From NCBI GenBank assembly GCA_945643635.1, contig CALZFC010000080.1, forward strand, positions 1,209,501 through 1,273,500: 64,000 bases of DNA, given 5' to 3'. The position numbers and the translations under genes were made by a program. This document shows positions 1 through 10,896 of this stretch, piece after piece. The notes beneath the pieces are model-generated. The model saw only the letters and a program-made list of their open reading frames with translations, had not been told where the DNA came from and ran no database searches. This DNA comes from Allodiplogaster sudhausi (Eukaryota > Nematoda > Chromadorea > Rhabditida > Diplogasteridae). Every line of letters starts with the position of its first letter. The first letter of the stretch is position 1.

Positions 1-93
1 CTCCTGGACGACCAATCCAGAAACAGCCAGCCATTCAGTGAAGAGGCGAGAACATCTCGCGCAGTCTTCTCCAGCGACTCCGCCGTTGGTTCT
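1..93 (-). CDS. Partial exon, unrecognised gene
   Basis: Read on the minus strand, a 3' splice site (TTTCCAG) is followed by an open stretch that runs off the left edge. One frame begins PTAESLEKTARDVLASSLNG and uses mostly G/C third positions, as the clear exons of this window do. A second frame is also open, so the frame is not certain. About 30 residues are visible and I recognise no domain. The rest of the gene lies outside the window. Confidence 0.3.
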
Positions 94-1175
94 GGAAATA
101 ATAAGTATAACTTTGCATATCTTTAACATTTACAAACATGGACCGATATCATCGATTATTGTCATCTAGCAAACTGCGAAAACGGATACGAAAGTTACGG
201 GAAGGCCCTACGCACCACGTAGACAGCTTGACAATGACAAATGTGTTGAGGAAACAGCGATTACAGGATTGCGTACTCTCACTGCTACTCCAACACAACA
301 CATTATGAGTAGGCTCTCGAGGCCACTTCCTGTTTTCTAAATATCACAGACATTCTCATGAAAAGATTGCAACAGGAAAAATATGCAGATGACTTTCGAT
401 GTTCTGGCTAGACATATTAGGGATATTGGAAAGCAATAACGGGCAGAACCGGAATTGGCAAAGAGAACCCCAGCCGCAGAGAAAGGCGCGGAAAACGCAA
501 ACACATCCGAGGCCAAGTAAGCGCACAATCAATGGCCGCGAATTTGCTTTCTTCCGTCTTGGCGGCAGCTGAAGCTATTTCAGCTGTTGCTCTTCGTTTC
601 AGAAGCCAGTCGAAAGAAGAAGTGAAACATGACCAAGACGCAAGGTGGAAAATGTAAATTAAGAAACATACTAACACATTTTACAAGTAATTCTTCGTTT
701 GAACAGAAAATGATAATAAACGCGAACATTGTTCTCATTGTCAGAAATGATGGTGTGTATGACGATGCGCATACTACAAACTATAACAGAATACTACCCA
801 ACTACTGTTGTACGATAGAGCAGTAAGTGTTCGCAGTGTCAGCTGAGATGTCAATGTGTGTGTTTGGTAATATTTCCTATAAGTTTTTTTGCACTATTTC
901 ATTAATTAATATATCAAATACCGTTAAAAACGTAACTTTATCTGCAGAAAGACGACCTTGTAAAACGAACTTTATGATATGCGCTACTAATCTTCTTAAG
1001 TTTACAAGGCCAGATCAAACTGCAGCTCCTGTTATCATACGATGCTACAGAAAAGAGAAAGCATGTGAAAGTAGAACACCGGACAGATCAGGAAAACATT
1101 GAGACAGTTGCCCAACGAAAGACGAGATACGGATGGCAGAGTCTGCTAGAATGTTATTTGACTTCATTACATATA

Positions 1176-1176
1176 C

Positions 1177-1221
<45 letters not shown>

Positions 1222-1240
1222 TAGAGAGAGAGAGAGAGAC

Positions 1241-1276
<36 letters not shown>
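1176..1276. repeat. (GA)n microsatellite
   Basis: An almost pure GA dinucleotide tract with a few GATG interruptions lies in the gene-poor stretch 94-1800. The ORFs across it on both strands encode only Arg-Glu or Ser-Leu runs and are artefacts. A matching CT tract lies at about 1686-1782. I see no other feature between 94 and 1800. Confidence 0.95.
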
Positions 1277-1277
<1 letters not shown>

Positions 1278-1811
1278 TAGAGAACGAAAAAGAGAGAACA
1301 AGCAAACCAGTTTGTGACTTGCGAGCAATAGCTCAAGTTAGCCCACTGAAGTAGTAAGTAGTGCAAAACGTGTCTGGGAGGAGGATCCTTATCCCTCCCT
1401 CAGGCAGATCTCAAGGAAAGGAAGAGGCATCACTCATTCATCCACTGGCCAGAAGACAAACACTTACTCGTCCACTCGCCACCCCTGAACATCCGTTTAG
1501 TGGAGACTAAATGCCAAGCAGATAAAATCCGCTCTGAAATCTTCTTAAATTCTTTTAACGCTTTAAATATGTTTCCAAAAATTACTCTTTTGTTCGTGAT
1601 TTTAGTTGGTTGACACTTCGACGTGAGATTCTCGAAATTAGCATAAGGGGAATCTAACGATGAGCACTCGCATACTTCTCTTCATTTTTAGCTCTCCTCT
1701 ATCTCGCTCTCTCTTTCAATCTCTCTCTGTCTCTCAATCTCTCTCTCTCTCTCTCTCTCTGTCTATCTCTATCTCTCTTTGACCAAATAATAAATCAGTG
1801 CAAAAACCATA

Positions 1812-3102
1812 TGACGCGATTTGCGAGAGAATCGTAAGGAAGCCAAAGAGCCGGGGACCCGGCAAAATTAGATATCGCTCAAAAGCTCTTTATAGGTACT
1901 TTTTAACACGGCGAAACGAGTGGAATGGGTCCGGGAGTCTGAAATCGCCATTTTGGCGAGCTGTGCGAGGTTTAAAATTCGAGAGCCCGATGAAACTTGC
2001 TGAGATGATCGCACATTCGCGTTTGCTGTTTCGCACAGAATAAAGCAATATTCGTGAACATTTTGTCATAAATAGACAAGATATTGCTTTACAAAGCTAT
2101 TAAAGTAGAATTTGAAAATATTCACTTTTATGGTCTCAGCGGCCTCTAGACTTTGGAGAGGTGCCATTCTCTTATATGGAAAAATGTCACGGGTTTTCTA
2201 TCTTAAATTGTAGAGCAAAAAATTATCTTTCCAATGAGCTATAGTATGCCAGATATCGACGAGGTCTTTTATGTTTCCCAATTATAAAACTGTTGAAATC
2301 CGCGGGTTCAGCGTTCCTTTGACCTATGCACCGGGCTAGGTAAGAAGAAAAGCATTGTCTAGCCTAGTTAAGGGTGATTTAGTGTAGTGCGAACGAGTTG
2401 GAGTAGCAATGCAAACGTCCGGGGTTCGATTCCACGGCCGAGCAAGTTATTTTTCCGGCAATTAACAAATTTATTTTGCATTTAAGTTTTGTTTAAACAG
2501 TTACATAAAAACCTACATAAATTCCCTAGACAACCTTCATTCGGTATATCGCTTGTATTTCGCTTTCGGCGTTGGTAACGCCTAAACAAAGTGTATGCCG
2601 ATGCATAGGCACTGAACCGCGCGTATTTCAACAGTCTTATGACTGGGAAATATAAAAGACCTCGTCGATATCTGGCATACTATAGCTCATTGGAAAGATA
2701 ATTTTTTGCTCTACAATTTAAGATAGAAAACCCGTGACATTTTTCCATATAAGAGAATGGCACCTCTCCAAAATCTTGAGGCCGCTGAGACCATAAAAGT
2801 GAATATTTTCAAATTCTACTTTAGCAGCTTTGTAAAGCAATATCTTGTCTATTTATGACAAAATTTTCACGAATATTGCTTTATTCTGTGCGAAACAGCA
2901 AACGCGAATGTGCGATCATCTCTGCAAGTTTCATCGGGCTCTCGAATTTTAAACCTCGCACAGCTCGCCAAAATGGCGATTTCAGACTCCCGGACCCATT
3001 CCAATCGTTTCGCCGTGTTAAAAAGTACCTTTAAAGAGCTTTTGAACGAAATCTAATTTTGCCGGGTCCCCGGCCATTTTGATACTCTCGCAAATCGCGT
3101 CA
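1812..3102. mobile_element. Foldback (long-TIR) DNA element, TA target duplication
   Basis: Two arms are inverted copies of each other: 1812-2330 and 2602-3102, about 500 bp each and highly similar, with a few substitutions and small indels. The unique spacer is 2331-2601. The outermost TIR bases are TGACGCGATTTGCGAGAG on both sides, each flanked by TA (1810-1811 and 3103-3104). This fits insertion at a TA dinucleotide as in Tc1/mariner-type MITEs. No transposase is encoded, so the element is non-autonomous. The open frame in the left arm (1798-2043) has a degraded mirror in the right arm and is not treated as a gene. The TA duplication is short, so superfamily assignment is an inference. Confidence 0.9.
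2371..2454 (+). other. tRNA-like Pol III promoter boxes in the foldback spacer
   Basis: The spacer carries TTAGTGTAGTGC at 2379-2390, resembling an A box. A perfect B box, GGTTCGATTCC, follows at 2423-2433, and a run of five T lies about 15 bases further on. The T-arm can mostly pair (CGGGG/CCACG, one mismatch), but the acceptor stem cannot, so this is not a functional tRNA gene. It could be a decayed tRNA, a tRNA-derived SINE fragment, or a Pol III promoter. Confidence 0.45.
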
Positions 3103-3184
3103 TATGAGTCTATGCGCTGTTTGGTGGATGCTCACTGATTGCTTCATTGCTTCCTCATCTTCGAAGATCGAGGAGCCCTCTCCG

Positions 3185-4715
3185 ATGGACGAGCGAGTCC
3201 GATGCATGGCCTACAAGGTGGTCGCCGTTGCGGCCGTCTCCTTCAGGTTTCTTTTCATATCTATTCAAGTGTCAACTCCTTTGCAGGCTAAGTAATGTAT
3301 CTTTTCGTAAAATAAAAATTTATTACTCTTTCGCTCTCGTTTTCGACTACTGTCACCGAGATGTTCACTAATTTTCGGTGTCAACTTTTTATGCTTCTTC
3401 ATCTTTGCCTTTCCCAGTTGCGAAGCCTGCTTTCTTTTCCTGTAACTCTTTTATCTCTCACTTTGTTTTTACTCTCTCTCTCCCTCTCCCGCTCTCTAGA
3501 TCTCTCTCTCTTTCTCGCTTTCTCTCTCTCTATCTCTCTATCTCTTCAGCCTCCTCGCGATAGCTGCCATCTTCGCTACCCTTCCAATGGTCTACCACAA
3601 CGCGGCAACCATCAAGCGTGGTGTCTATCGTGACGTCACGGTCTGCAAGGTTAACAAATTCATTTCAATGATCTGCTATGTAAACTGTATATTTTTTATT
3701 ACATTTCGCGACCATTGCATTAAAATTAATTGTCGTTTAATTTCCTCCCTTCTTTCACCTTACTTGCTCGCTCTCCATCTTTCTCTGGTCTCTCTCTCTC
3801 TGAGACTATCTCTCTCCATTTCTCTTCTCTCTCCCTCCATATGTTACACGATCTTTGTCTTTGAAATGGAGAATGAATTCCAGTTTGCCATTGGTAGCCA
3901 AAATCCAGTTTGATATGCAATCTCGACAATCAAACACTGTTATCAGTTGCCAGCCGACACGCGCATGTTGTGAGCATTCTTGACATGGAGAAGGAACAGG
4001 CGAGAGAGTAGCGAGAGATACAGAGAAAGAAGGAGAGGGAGAGGGAGAGAGAGCGATGGGAGGACAGAAAGGATAGAAAGACTCTGACAAGGATAGAGAC
4101 GCCTGTTCATTCTCTTTATCATGTTCTCGTCATCACTTGTGTGGAATCACTGGTCTTTCATAGCAAAATGTCATAGCCGATCAGAGTCCGCATCCATATC
4201 ACGTATTATTATCCAAACAGATGACAGCATAAAATAGACCGGATCTCTCTCTCTCTCTCTCTCTCTCTTTCCCTTTTGCTATAATCTCATTGCTTCCTCC
4301 AGAAGACATGAGTAGCAGAACATTTTCCTCAGGGCTCGATCGAGGATTTCTGGAGTGAAGTGAACACTGCACACAATCGAACGGCACGTCAAGCGTCGTA
4401 CGCGCAGGCGGTGAGTGGCGGCGCGGCAGGCGGGGGCTATGGCGGCGGAGCTGGCGGCGCCGCGCCTTCAGCCGCTTCTCCGAACGGGGGCGCAGCGGCA
4501 AATGAGGAATATGGGCTTAGAAATCCTGAAACAGAAAGGAAAGTGTTTAAAAAAAGCTGTTTTGAATTGCCGGGGTGATATCTCTGATATGGCACATTAG
4601 GAGGAGGAGGAGGAGGAGGCGCATACCAAGGAGCGGCTGTGGCCGGAGGAGGAGCTGTCGCCGGCGGTGCAGTTGGAGGAGGTTAGATTGAATCTGGTTG
4701 CTTTCTACTTCTCTC

Positions 4716-4748
<33 letters not shown>

Positions 4749-5388
4749 GTCCTCAGGCGGCGGTGGAAGCTGTGACGGCTGTTGCATGCCCGGTCCGCCC
4801 GGCCCGGCTGGCAGTCCCGGGATGCCAGGTCGAAACGGCCTTCCGGGTGCCCCTGGCATGCCTGGAATCCATGGAATGACCACGGGCGGACCCTGCGAGC
4901 CGATGACGCCGCCCCCTGGCATGCCCTGTGCGGCCGGCCCTCCTGGCACACCTGGCCTGCCCGGTCCCCCCGGTCTTCCCGGTGGACCGGGCGCGGCCGG
5001 CCAAGGCGGCGGCTTCCCTCAGCCAGGGCAACCCGGAGAGAAGGGCGCCCCCGGCTCGAGCGGCCCGCCTGGTCTCCCCGGATTACCCGGTCAGCCAGGG
5101 CCTCCCGCGCCAAGCACGGCGCCCGGGCAAGGCGCCCCCGGACAGCCTGGACCACAAGGACCTCCCGGCGCTTCCGGCCCAGACGGAGCGCCTGGACAGT
5201 CCTCCGCTGGCTACCCTGGCGCCAAGGGACCGCCCGGCATCCCTGGAAAGCCCGGCGCCGACGGCAATCCAGGCACGCATGGTGCTCCTGGCCCGGACGG
5301 CGGCGGCGGAGAGAAGGGAATCTGCCCGAAGTACTGCGCCATCGATGGCGGCGTCTTCTCCGAGGACGGCACCAGAAGGCGGAGATAA
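3185..5388 (+). CDS. Nematode cuticle collagen (5 exons)
   Basis: A secreted structural protein of the cuticle. Proposed exons are 3185-3246, 3550-3649, 4333-about 4550, 4601-4681 and 4757-5388. Exons 1-3 join in phase and give a start [20 protein letters not shown], a hydrophobic anchor, then the family-typical FWSEVN segment. The last exon is almost pure Gly-Pro-X/Gly-X-Y with a few interruptions. It opens with a CDGCC cluster and ends KYCAIDGG...EDGTRRRR. The CT-rich tracts just before acceptors 3550 and 4757 act as long polypyrimidine tracts. Problem: exon 4 is Gly-rich only if exon 3 ends in phase 1. The perfect donor GTGAGT at 4411 and the donor at 4550 are both phase 0, so the exon 3-4 junction is unresolved (indel, missed microexon or damaged allele). 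Family assignment is firm. Confidence 0.93.
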
Positions 5389-5801
5389 AGAGGCGGACCC
5401 GCTCCTCTACTCACAAACTCTTTTTCTCTTAATTCGCCTACGATTCATATTATCCCATTTTTAATTACTTGCATACAGTACTTCACCGATTCTGTTGTTT
5501 TGGGTTTGAATTGTGCCTGCCGGGCAAGCCTCCATTTTGATCTCATTAGATAGTTTGTTATTCCGTTGAACCCGTCGTTAAAAAACACAAATGTAGGTCG
5601 TTTAACGTTGTGTAGATCTTGACAAGTTGCTGACTACACTTGTAACAATATAAAATATAGAAATGAACTGTAATTTAGTCCGTTTAAAGCTTTTCAAGGC
5701 CTGTATCACACGAGATCAATTTAGTATTCAAATTTTAAAAAAGAATCTTAAAAATGACAGCCAAAATTATTGCTGATAAATGTACGCAGTAGTTTCATTG
5801 T

Positions 5802-8366
5802 CTACAACTTTTTATAAGCATAGCCGTAGAACTGCTTGCTGCCGCCGCGGCCACAGTAGAAGTTGACGCAGAGCATGAAGGCCACGACTCCTGCAACATT
5901 TACATTTCAACCACCGTTTCTTCAGGACTGCAAATGGTTTAGAGGAGGAAACAGAGAGAAAGGGTTTGTGAGAAAGTCAACTAAGTTTCACTATAAAGAG
6001 AGAAAGAGAGCGAGCGAAAGAGAGAGCGATAGAGAGAGAGAGAGAAAGGAGTTAAGAGCGAGAGAGAGAGAAAGGAGTTAAGAGCGAGAGAGAGAGAAAG
6101 AGAGAGATAGGCCGACCAAGAATGAGAGCGACGAATGCGACAGCATCCGCCCGAGCGTGCATGGAGAGTGGCGGAGGCTCGCCCAAGCCAAGTGCGAAGG
6201 CGTTATTCGAACCAGGCCGGGAGGCTGTCCACGAACGCCAGTCAAACTTAATTTTCTCTCTCTATCTCTCTATCTCTATCCCTCCCTTTTCTCTTTTTTC
6301 CCTCTCTCTCTCCCTTTTCTCACTCCTTCTTTCTTTATATCTCTGTTTCTCTCACTTGGTTTCTCTCTCCATCTTTTTCTCTTTGTTTGTCCACATTCTA
6401 ACATTGTCAGGAATCGAGTTGGCTTTTTGCTGAATAATATTTTTTATATCACAGATGCAATCAGCGTCTCCAACCTTTGCAAACCTCCCTTTCGTTGGAG
6501 TACTCTTGTGCGGTGACGCAAAGGAGAAGGCGCTGTCGATCTGATAAGAAATTAAACCTTTTTTTTATATTAAACGTAAACATCATTTAATTAAAATCAC
6601 GCTTCGAATGATGACTACCGTAAGGAATATCACAAATTTAATGCGTATATATTTTCCATTTCTTCATAATTGCAAAAATGAGAAAAGAAAGGAAAGTACG
6701 AGTTTGATCTCGGCCCAGTCGGACGGCTCCAGCACGAAGCCGAGCAAAGCAGAAAGAGCGCCAGCTGCGGTTGCGGTTGAATGGGCAGAGCATGCTCAAG
6801 GCATTTCATTACGCACTTCAAAGATATCAGTCTTTTATTTATTTAGGTATACAAAGTAAACATATTTGGCATACAAAGTTAATATATTTTCTAAACAAAT
6901 TTTTAGAACATGTGATTCTCGATCATTTCCCCATTCACTCAAGACGCTCCAGCCAAATGCGCATCCCTCGCATCTCTCCATTCGTGATGGAAATGATTGC
7001 AAATTAGATTGCGACCCTTGTATCCTCTCAATTGCTATGCCATCCAGAAAGGAGCCTCACACTTTCTTTTCTTCATTCTCTCTCTGCTTTCACTCTCCCT
7101 GTTACATTTCTCTCTCTCCCTTTTACGCTTTCTTCTTCACTTCATCTCTCTCGCTCTCTCTCCCTCTCTCTCTCTCTCTCGTTCTGCTTGAACTGAGAAG
7201 CGCCATCACTCCTCACAATTAGCGAAGCCAAGGCTACGCGTTTGCCTCGGTCTAAACAATCCGATTGTCTCTATCACTGCTCCCGCCCTCCTTTCTATTT
7301 CTCCCTTTCTCTCTTTTGTCTCACCTTCTGCTCCGTCCTTCTCACCGTTAACCATGAGAAGATGGCGGCCAATGTCGGGTGGGGAGTGGCCGGCGGCGAG
7401 GACGAAGCAGCCGTCTGCCATTCGTTGATGTCTGGAGAGAGTGAGGATGAGAGAGAGAGAGAGGGAGAGACAGAGAGATAAAGAGAGAGTGAGAGAGAGT
7501 AAAGAAAAAGGGAGAGAGAGAGAAGAGAGAGAGTGAGAGATAGAGGCTGAGAAAGTAAAAGTAGTTTTAAAGAATACCCTTAGAAATTCTAACTACGAAG
7601 GTGTTCAAAGAGCCATCAAAAATAAAAGTTGGAAAAGCAAACCTGAGAATCATCCAGAGCAGCCGCGGCCGCGCCACGTCGATGAATCCGTGCTGGCCAC
7701 ACACGAATACTGAGAATTTAATATGAATTTCTTCAGTTCTACACTATTCATTAAATTCCGAAATAAAGTTTGATACATTAAAATAGTTTTCTATGACTGA
7801 AAGATAATATCACGAAAATAACAAAGGCCATTTTGAACGCAAGAAGAACCAACTGTGCTGCATAAGGAGATCCTTCTGTAGCGGCGTTAAAGTATCGAGA
7901 TTGGACGAGGCACTAAATGTCATTTGTATTAAAAATGGATGATTTTAATAAAAACTAAAACTGGCTAATAAAATTTGAATGGCTGCAATTGCAATGATTT
8001 CATATTCAAAAAAGAAAATGCCACCGCGACAGAAAGAGATCCATCTCGTGGAGAGTGTTGGTGCACAGTTCGAGGAAGAGAGCCTCGAGTCGCGCTCGAT
8101 TCTGGTCGAGGAAGGCGAGCAGCGACCGACGGCACAACTTCTGCAAGACAGTCATCTTATTCAAGCCTATTTTTTTGCTTATCGATTTTATTTTCTTAAT
8201 TAAATAGTTAAATATTAGTTAGTAAGCATGTCAAATTGAGAATAAACATGCCTAGGAAAAACAGAGCTTCCAATCATTTCACCCTTCGTGACTTTTCTTT
8301 CTTTCAGCGCAAATCACATTGGTCTGACATTTCATGGAAGGGTTGCTTTCTTTTCGGCTCAAACTT

Positions 8367-8402
<36 letters not shown>

Positions 8403-9005
8403 TCGTTCTCTCTCTCTCTTTCTCGCTCGTCCTCTCTCTATCTCTCGCTCTATATCTCAATCTCTTCTCCCTATATATTTTTTTATGCTCTTTCTTTTCT
8501 TAGAACTCCTCTGTTGATTTCCTTCGCCTAATCATACCATCCCGATCCCGCTCTTTGTTCCCATTCTCTCTCTATCTCTCTCTCTCTTACCCTCCGCGAC
8601 GCAAGAGTGAGATAGATGATCTGCTTGGAGAGTGCATAGTTGGCGAGATGCTTAGTGGTGGCCATGGCCTCGAGGCAACTTCGAGATGGTCGGCAGCTGC
8701 CGTCAGAGACGAAGAGCTCGGCGATGCACCTGAGAGAAGAGAAAAAGAGATTAGAGAGAGAGGACAGAGAGAGAAAGAAAGAGAGGGAGATAGAGAAGAA
8801 AGAAGAGAGAGGAGAGAAGAGAGAGAGAGAGATGTGAAACCGTTCGCTCTGCTCGTCTGTGAGATTGCTCGAGATAGTCGTGCGTGTCTTCCACACGAGA
8901 CGTGGATCGACGAGACGCTGTGGAGAATCGGAGAAGGCATAGGGAGAGGAGAGGAGGCTCTTCAGCTGAGAGGGAGAGAGAGCATGAGAAGAAGCATGAG
9001 AAGAA

Positions 9006-9052
<47 letters not shown>

Positions 9053-9626
9053 ATATGGGGGAAGATGTCAGAAAGGACAAAACGAAGGGGCAGTCAATAA
9101 AAAAATTGACTGAAATGAAGAAGAAGCAGAGCTCTCACAATCAGCTAATCATTAGTTGCGCAATATATGGTATAAACTGGCAATGAGCATAATATAGCTG
9201 TGCAGCTGTGTATTTAAAAGAAGGTAGCGTCTCCAGCCGTGCCCCTCCCGACTGACTCTGTCGTACTGAAGTGGCTCGGAAGCTCGGACGGAGACGTCGA
9301 GAGAATCGGCAGTGAAGCCGGCCGCAGTCGACAGATTAGTCAGCACCTCCACCAGATCGGGCGGGAAGGCACGAGGCGTGGCGCGGGAAGCCAGCCGACC
9401 CAGTTCCCCTGATGACAGAGAGTGAGGGAGGAGGGGAAAGCAAGATATAAATACATGTACTCGCTCTCTCTCTCTCTCTCTCACCTTGCACGATCCTTAT
9501 GCCGAATAGCAGATCGCTGCTCTTCTGCTGCCTGTCCGCGTGTTCCTCAGCGAACTCGAGTATCCCATAGAGTGCATTGAGAATGAGCGCGACAAGCTTC
9601 GCGCCATTCACGCTGAGCAGAACCAT
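5802..9626 (-). CDS. C16orf89/UPF0764-family protein (12 exons)
   Basis: Exons on the minus strand: 9626-9485, 9408-9257, 8917-8841, 8729-8591, 8140-8025, 7912-7854, 7709-7643, 7431-7346, 6764-6700, 6540-6475, 6246-6117, 5890-5802. Every junction has GT-AG ends and matching phase. The product is about 360 residues. It carries the family's conserved Cys region (CIAELFVSDGSC), the block DLLMQHIFVCGQHGF, and further on GCF and a small-residue segment ALSALLGFVL. A hydrophobic segment near the C-terminus (about DAVAFVALILGVVAFMLCV) precedes a short basic tail. In vertebrates the family is secreted and its function is poorly known. The ATG at 9626 is the first in frame, but an acceptor lies just inside it, so an upstream signal-peptide exon (for example near 10380-10450) is possible. 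Confidence 0.85.
5997..6112. repeat. (GA)n tract in C16orf89-like last intron
   Basis: GA-rich on the plus strand, hence CU-rich in the pre-mRNA, between the donor at 6116 and the acceptor at 5891. Confidence 0.85.
7446..7550. repeat. (GA)n tract, CU-rich in minus-strand transcript
   Basis: Lies directly upstream (in transcript sense) of the 3' splice site of exon 7431-7346, extending its polypyrimidine tract. Confidence 0.85.
8366..8590. repeat. (CT)n-rich tract
   Basis: CT dinucleotide tracts in the intron that follows exon 8729-8591. In transcript sense this is a GA-rich stretch beginning at the donor GTAAGAGAG. Confidence 0.85.
8735..9050. repeat. (GA)n tracts flanking exon 8917-8841
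   Basis: Two purine tracts, 8735-8832 and 9008-9050, lie in adjacent introns of the minus-strand gene. They produce spurious Arg/Glu or Ser/Leu ORFs on both strands. Confidence 0.85.
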
Positions 9627-10896
9627 TCGAGAGAGAGAAAGACTACCGTAGTCAAGGGCATCACATCTCTCTAGGATACGGTAGAAGATGGCGGAGACGA
9701 TACGGTAGACAACAGGTCATAGAGATCGCGGAAAAGCGCTGGAAAGTGCGGAAGATGATAAAGAAGCCGATGCTGTTGGAGAAAGCAATAGTTCGACAAG
9801 TTTTACAATCATTTGCATATGAAAGCTCCTTTTTCAGAAAGGAACCAGTGCCGGAAATGGAAAATTTTACGGATTGTGGGACGAGAGCTGCATCGAATGC
9901 GTGAAAGAAGAGAAGGAAGAAGATTAGTGAAGAAGAAGACGAATGGAGAGAGGAAAGAGGGTGATGAGAAGGCGGAAATGGATGTCCCTTGGGGAGAATG
10001 CAAGAGGCCATTCACAAAGCGTATCATCATTCAAAAATGAGTGAGCAGATGGGTGGGGTTGGTTGCCCTGGCACCTACCCTCGCCTTGCTTGGCAAGGGA
10101 ACGAGAAAGGAGAAGGTTGTGAAGCAATCTATTCTCTCTATTAGAGAGGGAGAGAGAGAGAGAGAGAGAATTTAGAATGAGAGAAGAAAGCGGAGAAAGA
10201 GACACAGAAAGAAGGAGAGAAGAAAACTGATGGTGAGGAGTGTATTGTTTCCCTGTAAAAATAATTCACCATAATAAAGAGCAATATCACGGTAAAGGAA
10301 TGAAAGCCGCATATAACGGATATAGCAGTAAAAAGACATTAGCAGAAGAAAAATACATAGCGTGCAAAGACGAGGAAGAAGTCCGTGTCCAGGAAGAGGG
10401 CAGTAGAGGCCAGGCCAGCAGGCAGCATCCAACGGACAACTGCAATGCTCTCTCACTCTCTCTCACATGCACTACTCTCTCACTCTCTCTCTCTCTCTCT
10501 CTCTCGCTGGGTCTCTCGTTCCCTGCATCTCTCTTTCTTTCTCTCTCTCTCACACACGTTCTTTACACACTCTCTCGGGCTATCACTCTCACCCACAATC
10601 CTTCTGCCAGCTTCTTCCTCCCCTCCTAGCCTAGTATCTATTTACTGCTCTCGCCTCCTCGCCATCTCTTCCGCTTCTGCACACTCTACTCCTATTTATA
10701 GTGCACTCTTGCATGGTGTTATCAATTAATTACTGGTGCAGTTCACGACAAAGTATTTGAACACGTTTTGGCGCGGGACCACCCATGAAGAAAGAAAAAA
10801 ATGCTTGCAATTTTTTTTATTTTGTTTCTTACTACTTTTCTTTTGTTCGTCTATGTTAGGACAGTTAAAGTTATTGTAAACATAGTTTGATCGTCG

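Noticed and set aside
1798..2043. 81-codon ORF in the left arm of the first foldback element
   Set aside because: The mirror copy in the right arm is interrupted and the sequence matches no coding pattern; it is arm sequence.
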